This document shows, in pieces, positions 33,594 through 42,504 of a DNA stretch of 64,000 bases. The first letter of the stretch is position 1. The number at the start of each line of letters is the position of its first letter. Position numbers and translations under genes: made by a program. The stretch is taken from NCBI RefSeq assembly GCF_014647895.1, contig NZ_BMQB01000011.1, forward strand, positions 62,001-126,000. Direction: 5' to 3'. Origin of the DNA: Pilimelia anulata. Its GTDB lineage: Bacteria > Actinomycetota > Actinomycetes > Mycobacteriales > Micromonosporaceae. Under the pieces are notes generated by a model. It ran no database searches. It saw only the letters and a list, made by a program, of their open reading frames with translations, and was not told where the DNA came from.

Positions 33594-34828
33594 CAGGTGA
33601 CGGGCAGTTCGTGCAGCCCGTACACGAAGGAGTCGTCCTTGAACGGCAGCTCCTCGGCCGGCACGGCCAGCCGCAGGCCGGGCACCCGGCGCAGCAGGGT
33701 GTCCACGGTGATCCGCAGCTCCATCCGGGCGAGGTTCTGGCCGAGGCACTGGTGCGGCCCGTACCCGAACGCCACGTGGTGCCGGGCGGCCCGGGTGACG
33801 TCGAACCGGTCCGGGTCCGGGAACACGTCCGGGTCCCGGTCGGCGGCCTGGCCGAGCGCGAGCACGCCCTCGCCGGCCCGGATCAGCACCCCGCCCACCT
33901 CGACGTCCGCGACCGCGACCCGGCTGGTGGCCAGGTCGGCGATGGTGAAGTACCGCAGCAGCTCCTCCACCGCGCCCTCGGTCCGGGCGGGGTCGGCGCG
34001 CAGCAGGTCCCGCTGGTCGGGGTGGCGCAGCAGCATCACCGCGCCCAGGGAGATCATGTTCGCGGTGGTCTCGTGGCCGGCGACCAGCAGCAGGAAGGCC
34101 AGGCTGACCAGCTCCGGGCGGTCGTACGTGCCGTCCGCCCGGCGCTTGCGCACCTGCCGGCCGAGCAGGTCGTCGCCGGGGTCGGCCTCCTTCGCGGCGA
34201 CGAGGTCGTCCAGGTACCGCTGGAGGTCCTCGAACGCCGTCCGCCGCTCGTCCGGCGTGGAGTTCCGGTTGATCAGGCGCCCGGTGCGCTGCTGGAAGAA
34301 CTCGTGGTCGGCGTACGGCACGCCGAGCAGCTCGCAGATCACCAGCGACGGCACCGGCAGCGACACCATCCGGACCAGGTCCGCCGGCCGCGGCCCGGCC
34401 AGCAGCGCGTCGATCGCCTCGTCCACGATCTGCTGGATCCGCGGTTCCAGCGCCTGCATCCGCCGGACGGTGAACTCGCCCAGCACCGCCCGCCGGGCGG
34501 GCCCGTGCTCGGGCGGGTCCATGCTGATCAGCGGGCGCGGCGCGTCGATGTCGAGCCGGTCGCCGGCGACCAGCATCGGGAACCGCGGGTTCGTCCGGTC
34601 GGAGCTGAACCGCGGGTCGGCGAGCACGGTGCGCACGTCCTCGTGCCGGCTCACCGCCCAGGCCCACTCGCCGTTGGGCAGGTTCACCCGGGCGACGGGC
34701 TCCTCGGCGCGCAGCCGGCCGTACTCCGCCGGCGGCGAGAAGGGGCAGCCCCGGGCCATCGGCAGCGCGGGCCGGGCGGGGTCGGTCGCGGGCGGGTCGG
34801 TCGCGGGTCGGTCGATCAGCTCGGTCAT
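33590..34828 (-). CDS. Cytochrome P450
   Basis: A 412-residue soluble bacterial P450. The oxygen-binding I-helix is AGHETT at 250-255, the K-helix ExxR is at 289-292, and the heme loop FGYGPHQCLGQNLAR has the thiolate ligand Cys361. SMDPPEHGPARR at about 102 is typical of the CYP105/107 type. The ATG at 34828 has GGGGGA at good spacing; another ATG lies two codons upstream. It forms an operon with the ferredoxin gene. No polyketide, peptide or terpene genes are adjacent, so the substrate may be a xenobiotic or a metabolite made elsewhere. Confidence 0.95.
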   Translation of the reverse strand: MTELIDRPATDPPATDPARPALPMARGCPFSPPAEYGRLRAEEPVARVNLPNGEWAWAVSRHEDVRTVLADPRFSSDRTNPRFPMLVAGDRLDIDAPRPLISMDPPEHGPARRAVLGEFTVRRMQALEPRIQQIVDEAIDALLAGPRPADLVRMVSLPVPSLVICELLGVPYADHEFFQQRTGRLINRNSTPDERRTAFEDLQRYLDDLVAAKEADPGDDLLGRQVRKRRADGTYDRPELVSLAFLLLVAGHETTANMISLGAVMLLRHPDQRDLLRADPARTEGAVEELLRYFTIADLATSRVAVADVEVGGVLIRAGEGVLALGQAADRDPDVFPDPDRFDVTRAARHHVAFGYGPHQCLGQNLARMELRITVDTLLRRVPGLRLAVPAEELPFKDDSFVYGLHELPVTW

Positions 34829-35259
34829 CAGCATCCCCCATTGATGCGCTGTGCCGGTGTCGTGGCCGTGCCGTTGCGGGCGTGCCTCGCTTCGGAAGGT
34901 GCGGTGGCGGTCGCCGTACGTACCTCCCTCCGACCGTAGCCGGGACCCGCAACGGTCGTCCATGCCCGGTGGGCATCCACTGTGCCGGGTGGGGTCACCC
35001 GCGCGGGAGGTGGCAAGTCGCCGAACCCGGCGCGCCCCGGCGACCGTCACCCCGTGCGAACCAGCAATCACCGTACGCATTTCGGCTGAGTCCGACTTAT
35101 CAGGCATCGCGCTTGCGTTGCCGCTTTGTCCGGTCTGACGGCGGCCAGCCGGGCGGGCAACGCGCGTCGACAGCTCGGCCCGGACCGACCGTCAGCGGGA
35201 TCCGTCCGGTTCACCCCGGAAGTGAGTATTGAACTCCCCTCACTTCTTGGAGTCCTGCC
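34829..35259. other. Divergent intergenic region
   Basis: 431 bases between the divergent P450 and LPXTG genes. I see no gene. Stretches around 35050-35110 and 35215-35260 are less GC-rich than usual and probably hold the promoters. Confidence 0.6.
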
Positions 35260-36102
35260 TTGTTGATCCGCGCCGGAGCAGTCCTCACTGGTGTCACCGC
35301 CGCTGTCCTCGCCGCGACCGCCATGCCGGCCGCCGCCTGCGGCTTCTCCTTCGTCGGCAAGCTGCCGATCAAGGCCGTCGACTACCCGACCCACCGCTGC
35401 GAGCCCGACATCGGCGGCGGCCCGTACCAGGGCAAGGACGTCTGGGTGTTCGAGCTGCCCGCGTACCGCGGCCACCACGGCGACTTCCGCTCGGTGACCG
35501 TCAAGTTCGACACCGACGGCGACCGCCACTCCGACAAGACCATCGTCATCGACGACGGCGCCAACGACGGCGACGACATCGTCAAGCACGGCGGCACCAG
35601 CCGGGCCTGGATCGTCACCCCGGCCGGCTGGAAGCTGACCGGCGCGTCGGCCAAGATCAACGGCAAGGCGCCGAAGTTCACCCTGGGCTTCACCTGCCCC
35701 GGCACCACGCCCCCGCCGCCCACCCCGACCCCCACGTACACCAAGCCGCCGGTGACGACGCCGCCGACGACCGCGCCCCCGACGACGGCCCCGCCGACCA
35801 CGGCGCCGCCGACCGTCACCCCGACCACGTCCGCCCCGAAGCCCACCCCGACCGACTGCCCGCCGTCGGTGAAGCCGACGCCGAGCAAGCCGACCCACAC
35901 GTACGGCAAGCCCACGCCGACCCCGACGAAGACGACCGCGGTCCCGATGGTGACGTACCCGAGCAGCAGCGGCACCTCGACCTCACTGCCGGTCACCGGC
36001 TCCGGGCTGAGCGCCCTGATCCTGCTGGCCGGGGGGCTGGTCGGCACCGGCGCCGGCGCACTGTTCCTGGCCCGCCGCCGGGCCGCCGGCCGGGCCTCGT
36101 AG
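35260..36102 (+). CDS. LPXTG cell-wall-anchored surface protein
   Basis: A 280-residue surface protein. The TTG start at 35260 follows GGAG. The signal peptide is MLIRAGAVLTGVTAAVLAAT. A globular domain (residues about 25-147) contains three Cys and an Asp-rich stretch (KFDTDGDRHSDKTIVIDDGA) that may bind calcium. A Pro/Thr-rich wall-spanning region (150-235) follows, then the sortase signal LPVTG at 243-247, a membrane helix and an Arg-rich tail. It is expected to be attached covalently to peptidoglycan by a class E/F-type sortase encoded elsewhere. The N-terminal domain family is not recognised. Confidence 0.88.
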   Translation: MLIRAGAVLTGVTAAVLAATAMPAAACGFSFVGKLPIKAVDYPTHRCEPDIGGGPYQGKDVWVFELPAYRGHHGDFRSVTVKFDTDGDRHSDKTIVIDDGANDGDDIVKHGGTSRAWIVTPAGWKLTGASAKINGKAPKFTLGFTCPGTTPPPPTPTPTYTKPPVTTPPTTAPPTTAPPTTAPPTVTPTTSAPKPTPTDCPPSVKPTPSKPTHTYGKPTPTPTKTTAVPMVTYPSSSGTSTSLPVTGSGLSALILLAGGLVGTGAGALFLARRRAAGRAS

Positions 36103-36109
36103 TCAGGGG

Positions 36110-36130
36110 GCCGACCCGCACCGGGTCGGC
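36110..36130. terminator. Compact hairpin terminator
   Basis: GCCGACCCG at 36110-36118 and CGGGTCGGC at 36122-36130, a perfect 9-base stem with a CAC loop, 8 bases after the LPXTG gene stop. Confidence 0.75.
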
Positions 36131-36329
36131 GCGAGATCCGACGGGCGTGCATCCACGGGGGTGCGCGCCCGTCGCGCGCTGTCCCGAACCGGACGCCGGG
36201 GACGATCCCGCCGGCCCCGCGGTGCGGCTCGCCCCGGCGCGGCTGTCGGCCGACCGGGTGGTTGTCGGGGGTTCCGGGCGGCCGGGGCGGCCGGGCGCCG
36301 ATAGGGGTCCACCAGCGGACGGGGGCGCG

Positions 36330-36479
36330 ATGGCGAACAAGGAGCGCATCATCGGCGTCTGCCTCATCGTCGGGGCGGGTGTCGCGCTGGCGTGCACCAA
36401 GACCGCGGGCAGCACCCCGGAACCCCGCCCGCCGGCCCCGGCCGTCCGCACCGACCCGACCACCCCGGCGGGGCGCTGA
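36330..36479 (+). CDS. Small single-helix membrane protein
   Basis: A 49-residue product from ATG 36330: MANKERIIGVCLIVGAGVAL, then ACTKTAGSTP and a Pro-rich tail. One hydrophobic helix (8-22) ends in an Ala-Cys, which loosely resembles a lipobox. Third-position G/C content is coding-like. Family unknown; it lies between the LPXTG gene terminator and the convergent rhodanese gene. Confidence 0.5.
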   Translation: MANKERIIGVCLIVGAGVALACTKTAGSTPEPRPPAPAVRTDPTTPAGR

Positions 36480-36511
36480 TCCGTCGGGGCGCTCCCGCTC
36501 GCGCGGGCCGG

Positions 36512-36913
36512 TCAGGCGGTGGTCGGGAGGCCGGCGGAGCGCCAGGCGGCGTAGCCGCCGGCGAGGTCCGTCGCCCGGTACAGCCCGAGGTCCTGGAGCG
36601 CCGCCGCCGCCAGCGACGACGTGTACCCCTCCTGGCACAGCACGATCACCGGCAGGTCGTACCGGTCGGCGAAGTCCAGCCGGGCGTCGCTGCGCGGGTC
36701 GAACCGCCACTCCAGCACGTTGCGCTCGATGACCAGCGCGCCGGGGATCTCCCCGTGCTCGCCGCGCTGCGCGGCCGGGCGGATGTCCACCAGTACGGCA
36801 CCGGCGCGGTGGGCGGCGGCCGCGTCGCGCGGGCCGAGCCGGACCAGCCGGGCGCGGGCCCCGGCCAGCAGCTCGTCGATGCCGCGGGAGCCGGGCGGCG
36901 GCGTGGCCGTCAC
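36512..36913 (-). CDS. Rhodanese-like sulfurtransferase
   Basis: A 133-residue single-domain rhodanese. AGAVLVDIRPAAQRGEHGEI is the CH2A-type motif, followed by VLEWRFDP and the active loop VIVLCQEGYTSSLAA with the persulfide-forming Cys. The GGYAAWRSAGLP end is typical. The GTG start at 36913 overlaps the cysteine dioxygenase stop as GTGA, so the two are co-translated. It probably handles the sulfinate or sulfane sulfur produced from cysteine oxidation, or transfers sulfur to thiols or cyanide (inference from pairing). Confidence 0.92.
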   Translation of the reverse strand: MTATPPPGSRGIDELLAGARARLVRLGPRDAAAAHRAGAVLVDIRPAAQRGEHGEIPGALVIERNVLEWRFDPRSDARLDFADRYDLPVIVLCQEGYTSSLAAAALQDLGLYRATDLAGGYAAWRSAGLPTTA

Positions 36914-37374
36914 CACTGCTCCCCGGCGCGGGCGACCTCGGCGACGGCCAGGCCGGCGGGGGTCTCGCGGTACCGGGTCATGGTGGTCAGCGCGGGGCCG
37001 TAAACGTGGACGCTGACCGCCGGGCGCTGCGACCGGTTGGTGATCCGGTGGATGTACCGCGGGCCGAACCGGTGGCCGTCCCCGGCGGCGAGGTGGCGGG
37101 CCGTCGGGCGGGCCGGGCGGGCGGGGTCGGCGACCTCCTCGGCGAGCGCGCCGCTGACGACGTACAGGGCGCCGGCCGAGCCGCCGTGGTCGTGCAGGTC
37201 GGTGCCCTGGCCGGGGAGCCAGGTGAGCAGCCACACCTCGTGGTCGGGGTGCGCGGCGAGGCGGGTGTACCAGCGGTCGACCGGGTTGAACCGGGGCGCG
37301 CTCGGCCAGTCGTCCGGCAGCGCGTGCCGGCGGGCGATCTCGAGGTGATCGTCCCGGAGTGTCGTGGTCGCCAT
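36910..37374 (-). CDS. Cysteine dioxygenase-family cupin
   Basis: A 154-residue cupin of the cysteine dioxygenase (CDO) type. The iron-binding motif is WLPGQGTDLHDHGGSAGALY, with two His, and the later His is in RYIHRITNRS. The tail SVHVYGPALTTMTRY fits the family. CDO oxidises L-cysteine to cysteine sulfinate with O2; related thiol dioxygenases act on 3-mercaptopropionate, so the exact thiol is uncertain. A strong AGGAGG precedes the ATG at 37374. It is the first gene of the CDO-rhodanese operon. Confidence 0.92.
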   Translation of the reverse strand: MATTTLRDDHLEIARRHALPDDWPSAPRFNPVDRWYTRLAAHPDHEVWLLTWLPGQGTDLHDHGGSAGALYVVSGALAEEVADPARPARPTARHLAAGDGHRFGPRYIHRITNRSQRPAVSVHVYGPALTTMTRYRETPAGLAVAEVARAGEQW

Positions 37375-37900
37375 CGCACGCCTCCTGGTTTTCCTATCGA
37401 ACAGCTAGGAGTAGTAGGTCATCGCGAGTGTACGCCCCCGGCGCCCGCCGGCACAGTGGGTTGATCGACGCCACCGGGTGACGTCGCTCGCCCCGGCCGC
37501 CGCCGAGCCCGACAGGCACCCGCCCGCCCCGATCGCCCCGCGATCCGGCCGCGGGCGGCCGCCGCCCCCGGACCCGACCGAGCAAGCCGCGCGAGCCGGC
37601 CGACCGAGCAAGCCGGCCGACCGAGCAAGCCGCGGTCCGGCCGGCCGAGCGGGCGTCGTAACGAGCCACGCCGGGCCCCCGACGCGGCCACCCCGGCCCG
37701 AATGGCCGTTCGGCCGCGGGGTGCGCCCGGCCGGCGCCCGGGTCCGGGCGGCCGGCGCCGCGGACCACCCCCGCCGCCCCGCCCGCCGCCGCTAGCATCG
37801 GGGACGCTCCTGTTCGGAGTGTCCCTGTCGCCGTTCCCGGCTCCCCCGTGTCGCGCGCCCGTGCGCCCGTGCGCCCCGCGACCAACCGGCGGAGGTACCG
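37375..37900. other. Divergent intergenic region upstream of the SEDS-PBP operon
   Basis: 526 bases between the CDO gene and the SEDS-PBP gene. It holds a short minus-strand AT-richer stretch near 37390-37430 (likely CDO promoter/leader) and the direct repeats listed separately. A minus-strand frame through it ends in MTYYS and stop at about 37405, but nothing supports it as a gene. Confidence 0.5.
37575..37632. repeat. Three 15-base direct repeats
   Basis: CGACCGAGCAAGCCG occurs exactly at 37575-37589, 37601-37615 and 37618-37632. The last two are spaced 17 bases start to start, the first two 26. The array is about 270 bases upstream of the SEDS-PBP start. It could be a multi-site operator. 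Confidence 0.8.
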
Positions 37901-40900
37901 ATCATCAGCGCCCTGCTCACCGGCCCGGCGAGCACGAACCTCCTGGTCCTCGCCGGCCTCGCCTGGGCCGCCGTCGGCGTCGGCAGGCTGCTCGGCCGCT
38001 CCCCGGCCGCCCCGGCGTGGCTGCTGTGGCCGCCGCTGGCGCTGGTGGCCGCGGGGTTCTGGCTCAGCCGGTCCGTGGACACGCTGTGGCTGGTGTTCGT
38101 CGCCGGTTCCGTCGGGGCGCTGGTCGCGGGCGCGCGGGGGCTGCTGCGCCGGCGCGGGGCGCCCGCCGGGCCGGCGCTGGGCGCGGTGCTCGCGGCCGCC
38201 GTGCTGTTCGAGGTGGGGGCGCTGCTGACCGTACGGCTGGCGGTCGTCCCCGACCCCGGCACGCCGTTCGCCGGCGGGCTGAGCGGCGACGCGCTGGCGA
38301 CCGGGCGGGGCGCGCTGGCCTTCCCGCTGCTCGGCGTGGCCGCGGTGCTCGGGCTGGCCCGGCTGCCCGGCCGGGGCGCGGCGGCGGCGCGGCTGCGCGC
38401 GGCCGGGCGGCGGCTGGCCGGGCTGGTGGACACGCGGTGGCGGGCCGCCGCGCTGGTCGGGCTGGCGGCGGTCGTGGCGCTGCCGTTCCTGCTGCCGCTG
38501 GGCGGGGAGTCGGTCGGGTCGGCCCGGCTGACCGTGCTCGGGGTGGCGACGCCGGAGTACGGCAAGCTGCTGTTCATCGCCGCCCTCGCGGTGGTCGTCG
38601 GGTACCACAGCCACCGGTACGCGGCGATCGGCGTGCGGGTGCGCGGCGGCGAGCGGTGGCGGGTGTGGGTGGCCCGGCAGTGGCGGGCGAACCGGTTCGC
38701 GCTGTACCCGCTGCTGCTGTTCTTCCTCGTCGCCGTGGCCAGCGGGCTGCGGCAGGACTTCGGCACGCTGGTGTCGGCGTGCGCGGCGACGGTCGGGGTG
38801 ATCGCGGGGGCGATCCGGGCCAACGCCGCCCGGATGGCCGCCCTGCACACCGGGCCGCTGCGGTTCGGCCTGCAGTGGCGGGACCGGCTCGGCGGGTACT
38901 GGTCCTTCCTGCGCGGCGGGCGGATCCTGCTGATCCCCGCCGTGACCGGGCTGCTGGTGGCGCTGGGGCTGATCGACTACATCGGCGAGCGGATCACCGT
39001 CTGGCGGGACCCGTGGGCGTTCCGCTGGGACTCCGGCTGCGCCCCCGCGCCGGCGGCGGGCGCGGCGGCCGACGGTACGGTCGCCTGCCTGCGCTCGCTG
39101 GCCGCGGACGCCGAGAGCGAGCGCTCCCAGGTGGCCCGGGCGCTGGCGGCCATCGCCGACGGCGGGCTGTGGGGGCGCGGGCTGCGGGACACCGCGTCGG
39201 GCGCGGTGCCGGCCGGGTCGACCGACTTCGTCCTCGCGGTCGCCTGGAACAAGCTCGGCGGGCTGGTCGTGCTCGCCGTCACCGTGCTGGTGCTGCTGCT
39301 CGGCGCCGCGCTGCTGCGGGCCGCCCGCCCGGCCGACCACGCCACCCGGGGTGCGCCGTCGGGGGCGGAGCTGTTCGCCGCGGGGGTGGCGGCGATGGTG
39401 GTCGGGCAGTACCTGTTCGTCCTCGCCGCCACGCTCAACCTGCTGCCGCACTCCGGCGTGCCGGCGCCGCTGCTGTCCCGCGGCGGGCAGGGCACGCTGG
39501 CGATCCTGCTCGCCGTCGCGGCGGTGGTCGCGCTGGCCCCGCCGGGCGCGCCGGCCCCGCCGCCGCCCGGCCGGTTCGCGGCGTGGTCGGGGGTCGCCGT
39601 GGGCGCGGCCGCCGCGGCGCTGCTGGTCGCGGTCGCGACCGTGCTGCCGTACCGGGCGCCGCTGCCGGCCGGCGGACTGCCCGCGGCGTACGACGAGCAC
39701 CGGCCCGCCTGCCCCGCGCGCGCCGCCGACCGGGACGGGCTGACCTCGCCCCAGCCGGCCGCCCGCGGCTGCTCGACCGACCTGATCGCGCTGAACCGGA
39801 CGGCCGTCGAGGTGCGCTTCGGCGGCCGGGCCGGGCTGCGCCAGGTCCGGCCGGACGGGGAGTGGGCGCTGGCCGGGCCGCCGCCGGGCGGGCTGGAGCT
39901 GGCCGACCTGGCCGGGCTGGTCCGGGTCGGGCCGGCGCACATCGGGGTGCTGGAGCGGTCGTACCCGCGGGTCGTCGCCGGTACGGCCGGCAGCGACCTG
40001 GCCCGCCGGCTCGCCCCGCCCGCGGCAACCGGGCCGGACGGCTGGCTGGACCTGACCATCGACCCGGCGCTCCAGCACGCGATCGCCGCGGAGCTGCGCC
40101 GGCCCGCGCCGGGCGCGACCGGCCCGCTGGCCGGCGGCGTCGTCGCCGTGGACGCCCGGACCGGGCACGTGCTGGCCAGCGCCTCCGCCCCGGGCGACCC
40201 GGCCGCACCCCCGGCCGCCGCCGGCGCCGCGGGCGGAGCGACCAACGAGCGCCCGTACTACGGCCGGCTCGGCCCGGACGGCACCCCGGACGGCACCCGG
40301 CCGGACGAACGCTGCCGCCGCCGCGACGGCGACCGCGCCCGCCAGGTCGACTGCTGGCGCTGGGACGCGGTCACCCCGCCCGCCGGCACCGACGCGGCGA
40401 CCGCGGAGCTGCGCCGGTGGGTCGACGGCGACCCCGCCGTGGCGCTGCCCGAGCCGGGGGTGAACCGGGCGCTCGGCAAGTGGTACGGGCTCGGCTCGGT
40501 GTTCAAGGTGGTCATCGCCGCCGAGTACCTCAGCGAGCCGGGTACCGCCGAGGACGACGCCCTGCCCGCCCCGACCGCGATCACCCTCGCCCCCGGCCGG
40601 ACGATCACCAACGCCGGCGGCGGCCCGTGCACCGGCGCGGCCGGCGGCCGGATCACGCTCGCCCGGGCGCTGGCGACGTCGTGCAACACGGCGTTCGTGG
40701 CGCTGGCCCGGCGGCTCGGCTGGGCCCGGGTGGCCGCCCGGGCGGGCGCGTTCGGGCTGCACGTCGGCGCCTGCGCGGACGTGCCGCCGTGGGCCAACGG
40801 GCCACTGGTCGGGGGCGTGGCGAGCTGCGTACCGGCGGACAGCGACGGGGTGTCGATCGGCAACGACGCGCTCGGCGGCGGCGCCGTCCAGGGCACGCCG

Positions 40901-41350
40901 CTGGCCGTGGCGACGGTGCTCGCCGCGGTCGCCAACGGCGGGCGGGCCGTCCAGCCGACGCTGGTCACGGCCGCCGCCACGCCGGACCGCGGCCGCCCGG
41001 CCGCCGCCGCGCCGCCGCGGACCAACGCCGCCCTGCCCGCGCCCGCCGCCGCGCGGCTGCGCGCGGCGCTCGCCGGTACGGCCGTCGACGGGACCGCCCG
41101 CGGCCTGGCCGCCCGGGTCGGCGCGCCGCTGTGGGTGAAGACCGGCACGCACGAGGTCGTCCCCGCCGGGCAGCCGCTGCCGGCGGGGGAGTTCGTCCGG
41201 CAGCACGCCTGGCTGGCCGGGTTCGTCGACACGGCGCGCGGCCCGGTCGCGTTCGCCGCCGTCGCCGAGACCCGGGACGAGGCGGCCGGCGCCGCCCGGG
41301 TGCGGCGGCTGGCCGAGGTCATCGGTACGACACTGGGGAGGGCCCGATGA
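37901..41350 (+). CDS. Fused SEDS (FtsW/RodA) glycosyltransferase and class B PBP transpeptidase
   Basis: About 1149 residues from an ATC at 37901. There is no in-frame ATG, GTG or TTG from 37802 to 38042; a GGAGG at 37891-37895 sits five bases before this ATC (a second ATC follows). The first canonical start, GTG 38045, would delete the first membrane helix. The SEDS half (to about 545) has the conserved LRQDFGTL with a likely catalytic Asp near 286, STDFVLAVAWNKLGG and GVPAPLLSRGGQGT. After a final helix comes an extracellular transpeptidase with SVFK (Ser about 866), SCN (about 927-929) and KTGT (about 1080). Thus glycan polymerisation and crosslinking are in one chain. It overlaps the next gene as ATGA. 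Confidence 0.88.
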   Translation: MISALLTGPASTNLLVLAGLAWAAVGVGRLLGRSPAAPAWLLWPPLALVAAGFWLSRSVDTLWLVFVAGSVGALVAGARGLLRRRGAPAGPALGAVLAAAVLFEVGALLTVRLAVVPDPGTPFAGGLSGDALATGRGALAFPLLGVAAVLGLARLPGRGAAAARLRAAGRRLAGLVDTRWRAAALVGLAAVVALPFLLPLGGESVGSARLTVLGVATPEYGKLLFIAALAVVVGYHSHRYAAIGVRVRGGERWRVWVARQWRANRFALYPLLLFFLVAVASGLRQDFGTLVSACAATVGVIAGAIRANAARMAALHTGPLRFGLQWRDRLGGYWSFLRGGRILLIPAVTGLLVALGLIDYIGERITVWRDPWAFRWDSGCAPAPAAGAAADGTVACLRSLAADAESERSQVARALAAIADGGLWGRGLRDTASGAVPAGSTDFVLAVAWNKLGGLVVLAVTVLVLLLGAALLRAARPADHATRGAPSGAELFAAGVAAMVVGQYLFVLAATLNLLPHSGVPAPLLSRGGQGTLAILLAVAAVVALAPPGAPAPPPPGRFAAWSGVAVGAAAAALLVAVATVLPYRAPLPAGGLPAAYDEHRPACPARAADRDGLTSPQPAARGCSTDLIALNRTAVEVRFGGRAGLRQVRPDGEWALAGPPPGGLELADLAGLVRVGPAHIGVLERSYPRVVAGTAGSDLARRLAPPAATGPDGWLDLTIDPALQHAIAAELRRPAPGATGPLAGGVVAVDARTGHVLASASAPGDPAAPPAAAGAAGGATNERPYYGRLGPDGTPDGTRPDERCRRRDGDRARQVDCWRWDAVTPPAGTDAATAELRRWVDGDPAVALPEPGVNRALGKWYGLGSVFKVVIAAEYLSEPGTAEDDALPAPTAITLAPGRTITNAGGGPCTGAAGGRITLARALATSCNTAFVALARRLGWARVAARAGAFGLHVGACADVPPWANGPLVGGVASCVPADSDGVSIGNDALGGGAVQGTPLAVATVLAAVANGGRAVQPTLVTAAATPDRGRPAAAAPPRTNAALPAPAAARLRAALAGTAVDGTARGLAARVGAPLWVKTGTHEVVPAGQPLPAGEFVRQHAWLAGFVDTARGPVAFAAVAETRDEAAGAARVRRLAEVIGTTLGRAR

Positions 41351-42504
41351 GTCCGGCACCGCGCTTCGTCGCCGCCGCGCTGCGCGACTTCCAGCAGCGG
41401 CTGCTCGACTACTGCCTGTGCGCCCGCGAGCTGCCGCTGGACCCGGCGTCGCTGCGCGTCCGGCCGGTGATCACGCTGGCCGACGCGGCGGCGGCGGAGC
41501 CGCTGCGGGACGAGGCGTACCGGTACGCGCGGCTGGTGGTGGACCGCGAGCTGCGCGGCGCGCACCTGCACCGGATCACCTTCCTCATCGACCCGGCCCT
41601 GCCGCCGCCGCACTTCCGGGTGGAGATCCGCCCGCCGCTGGCCGCCCCGCCCACCGACGACCGCCGCTGGTCGCCGGGCCCGCCGACCGACCCGGTCACC
41701 CCGGCCCGCCCGGTCCCGGCGCCGCGCCCGGCCCCGCCGCGGTCCCCCGCCGCCGGTACCGCGCCCGACCCCGGCCCGCGCGCCGCGCCCGAACCCCGCC
41801 CGCGCGCCGCGCCCGGCCGCGGCGCCGCGCGGGTGCCGCCCGCCGGCCCCCCGCCGGAGCCGGGCGGCGCCGGAGCGGCCACCGTCCCGATCCCGGCGCC
41901 GTCGCCGCCCGCGGACGACGCCGTCGCCCGCGGCGACGACCCGACCGTCCCGCTGCGCGCCCGGGCCACCGCCCCCGTGACCGGCCCGACCGCGACCGGC
42001 CCGGCCACCGCCACCGGGACCGGCCCGGCCACCGCGCCCGTCGCCGGCCCCGACGCCGACACCGCGCCGATCCGCCGGCCGGACGCGACGCCGCCCGGCC
42101 GGGCGCCCGTCGCCGCGCCGGCCCGCGCCGCGACCGTGCTGCTCACGCTGTCCTACGGGGACGAGCTGACCTGGTCGTACCCGCTGGTCGCCACCCCCAC
42201 CCCGGTCGTCGTCGGCCGCGGCCCGGTCGCCGGCGGCGCGGTGTCCAGCGTGCGCATCCCGGACTACATGTCGGCCGTACCGCGGGGGCCGCTGCTCGCC
42301 GTCGTGCACGACGGCGGCGAGGTCCGGCTCGGCCGCACCCGGGCCCGGTCCGAGGTGCTGGTCACCGTGGACGGCGTGCACCTGCCGCCCGGCCGCTGGC
42401 GCCGGCTCGGCCCGGCCGGCGCGATCGGCTACGCCAAGGGCCGCGGTACGCCGTCGCTGCTGCGGTACGCGCTGGCCGAGGAGGGGGACGGCCATGCCGG
42501 CTGA
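41347..42504 (+). CDS. FHA-like domain protein with Pro-rich linker
   Basis: A 385-residue protein whose ATG overlaps the SEDS-PBP stop by four bases. The N-terminal about 100 residues form a compact domain (FVAAALRDFQQRLLDYCLCA through HRITFLIDPALPPPHFRVEI) that I do not recognise. Residues 100-260 are a Pro/Ala/Thr-rich disordered linker. The C-terminal 110 residues resemble an FHA fold: VVVGRGPVAGGAVSSVRIPD, LLAVVHDGGEVRLGR, then VLVTVDGVHLPPGRWRRL. The usual FHA Ser-Arg pair is not clear, so phosphothreonine binding is uncertain. Placement resembles FhaA/FhaB next to RodA-PbpA in mycobacteria. It overlaps the kinase-like gene by 11 bases. Confidence 0.7.
   Translation: MSPAPRFVAAALRDFQQRLLDYCLCARELPLDPASLRVRPVITLADAAAAEPLRDEAYRYARLVVDRELRGAHLHRITFLIDPALPPPHFRVEIRPPLAAPPTDDRRWSPGPPTDPVTPARPVPAPRPAPPRSPAAGTAPDPGPRAAPEPRPRAAPGRGAARVPPAGPPPEPGGAGAATVPIPAPSPPADDAVARGDDPTVPLRARATAPVTGPTATGPATATGTGPATAPVAGPDADTAPIRRPDATPPGRAPVAAPARAATVLLTLSYGDELTWSYPLVATPTPVVVGRGPVAGGAVSSVRIPDYMSAVPRGPLLAVVHDGGEVRLGRTRARSEVLVTVDGVHLPPGRWRRLGPAGAIGYAKGRGTPSLLRYALAEEGDGHAG

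Noticed and set aside
33387..34828. The P450-ferredoxin pair as part of a biosynthetic gene cluster
   Set aside because: No polyketide synthase, peptide synthetase, terpene synthase, precursor peptide or tailoring genes nearby.
37384..37470. A possible leader peptide ending MTYYS and stop ahead of the cysteine dioxygenase gene
   Set aside because: No cysteine codon run and no ribosome-binding site; the five-residue frame is easily random.
37575..37632. Spaced direct repeats as a CRISPR array
   Set aside because: Only three 15-base units with 2- and 11-base gaps; no spacer-sized intervals and no cas genes.
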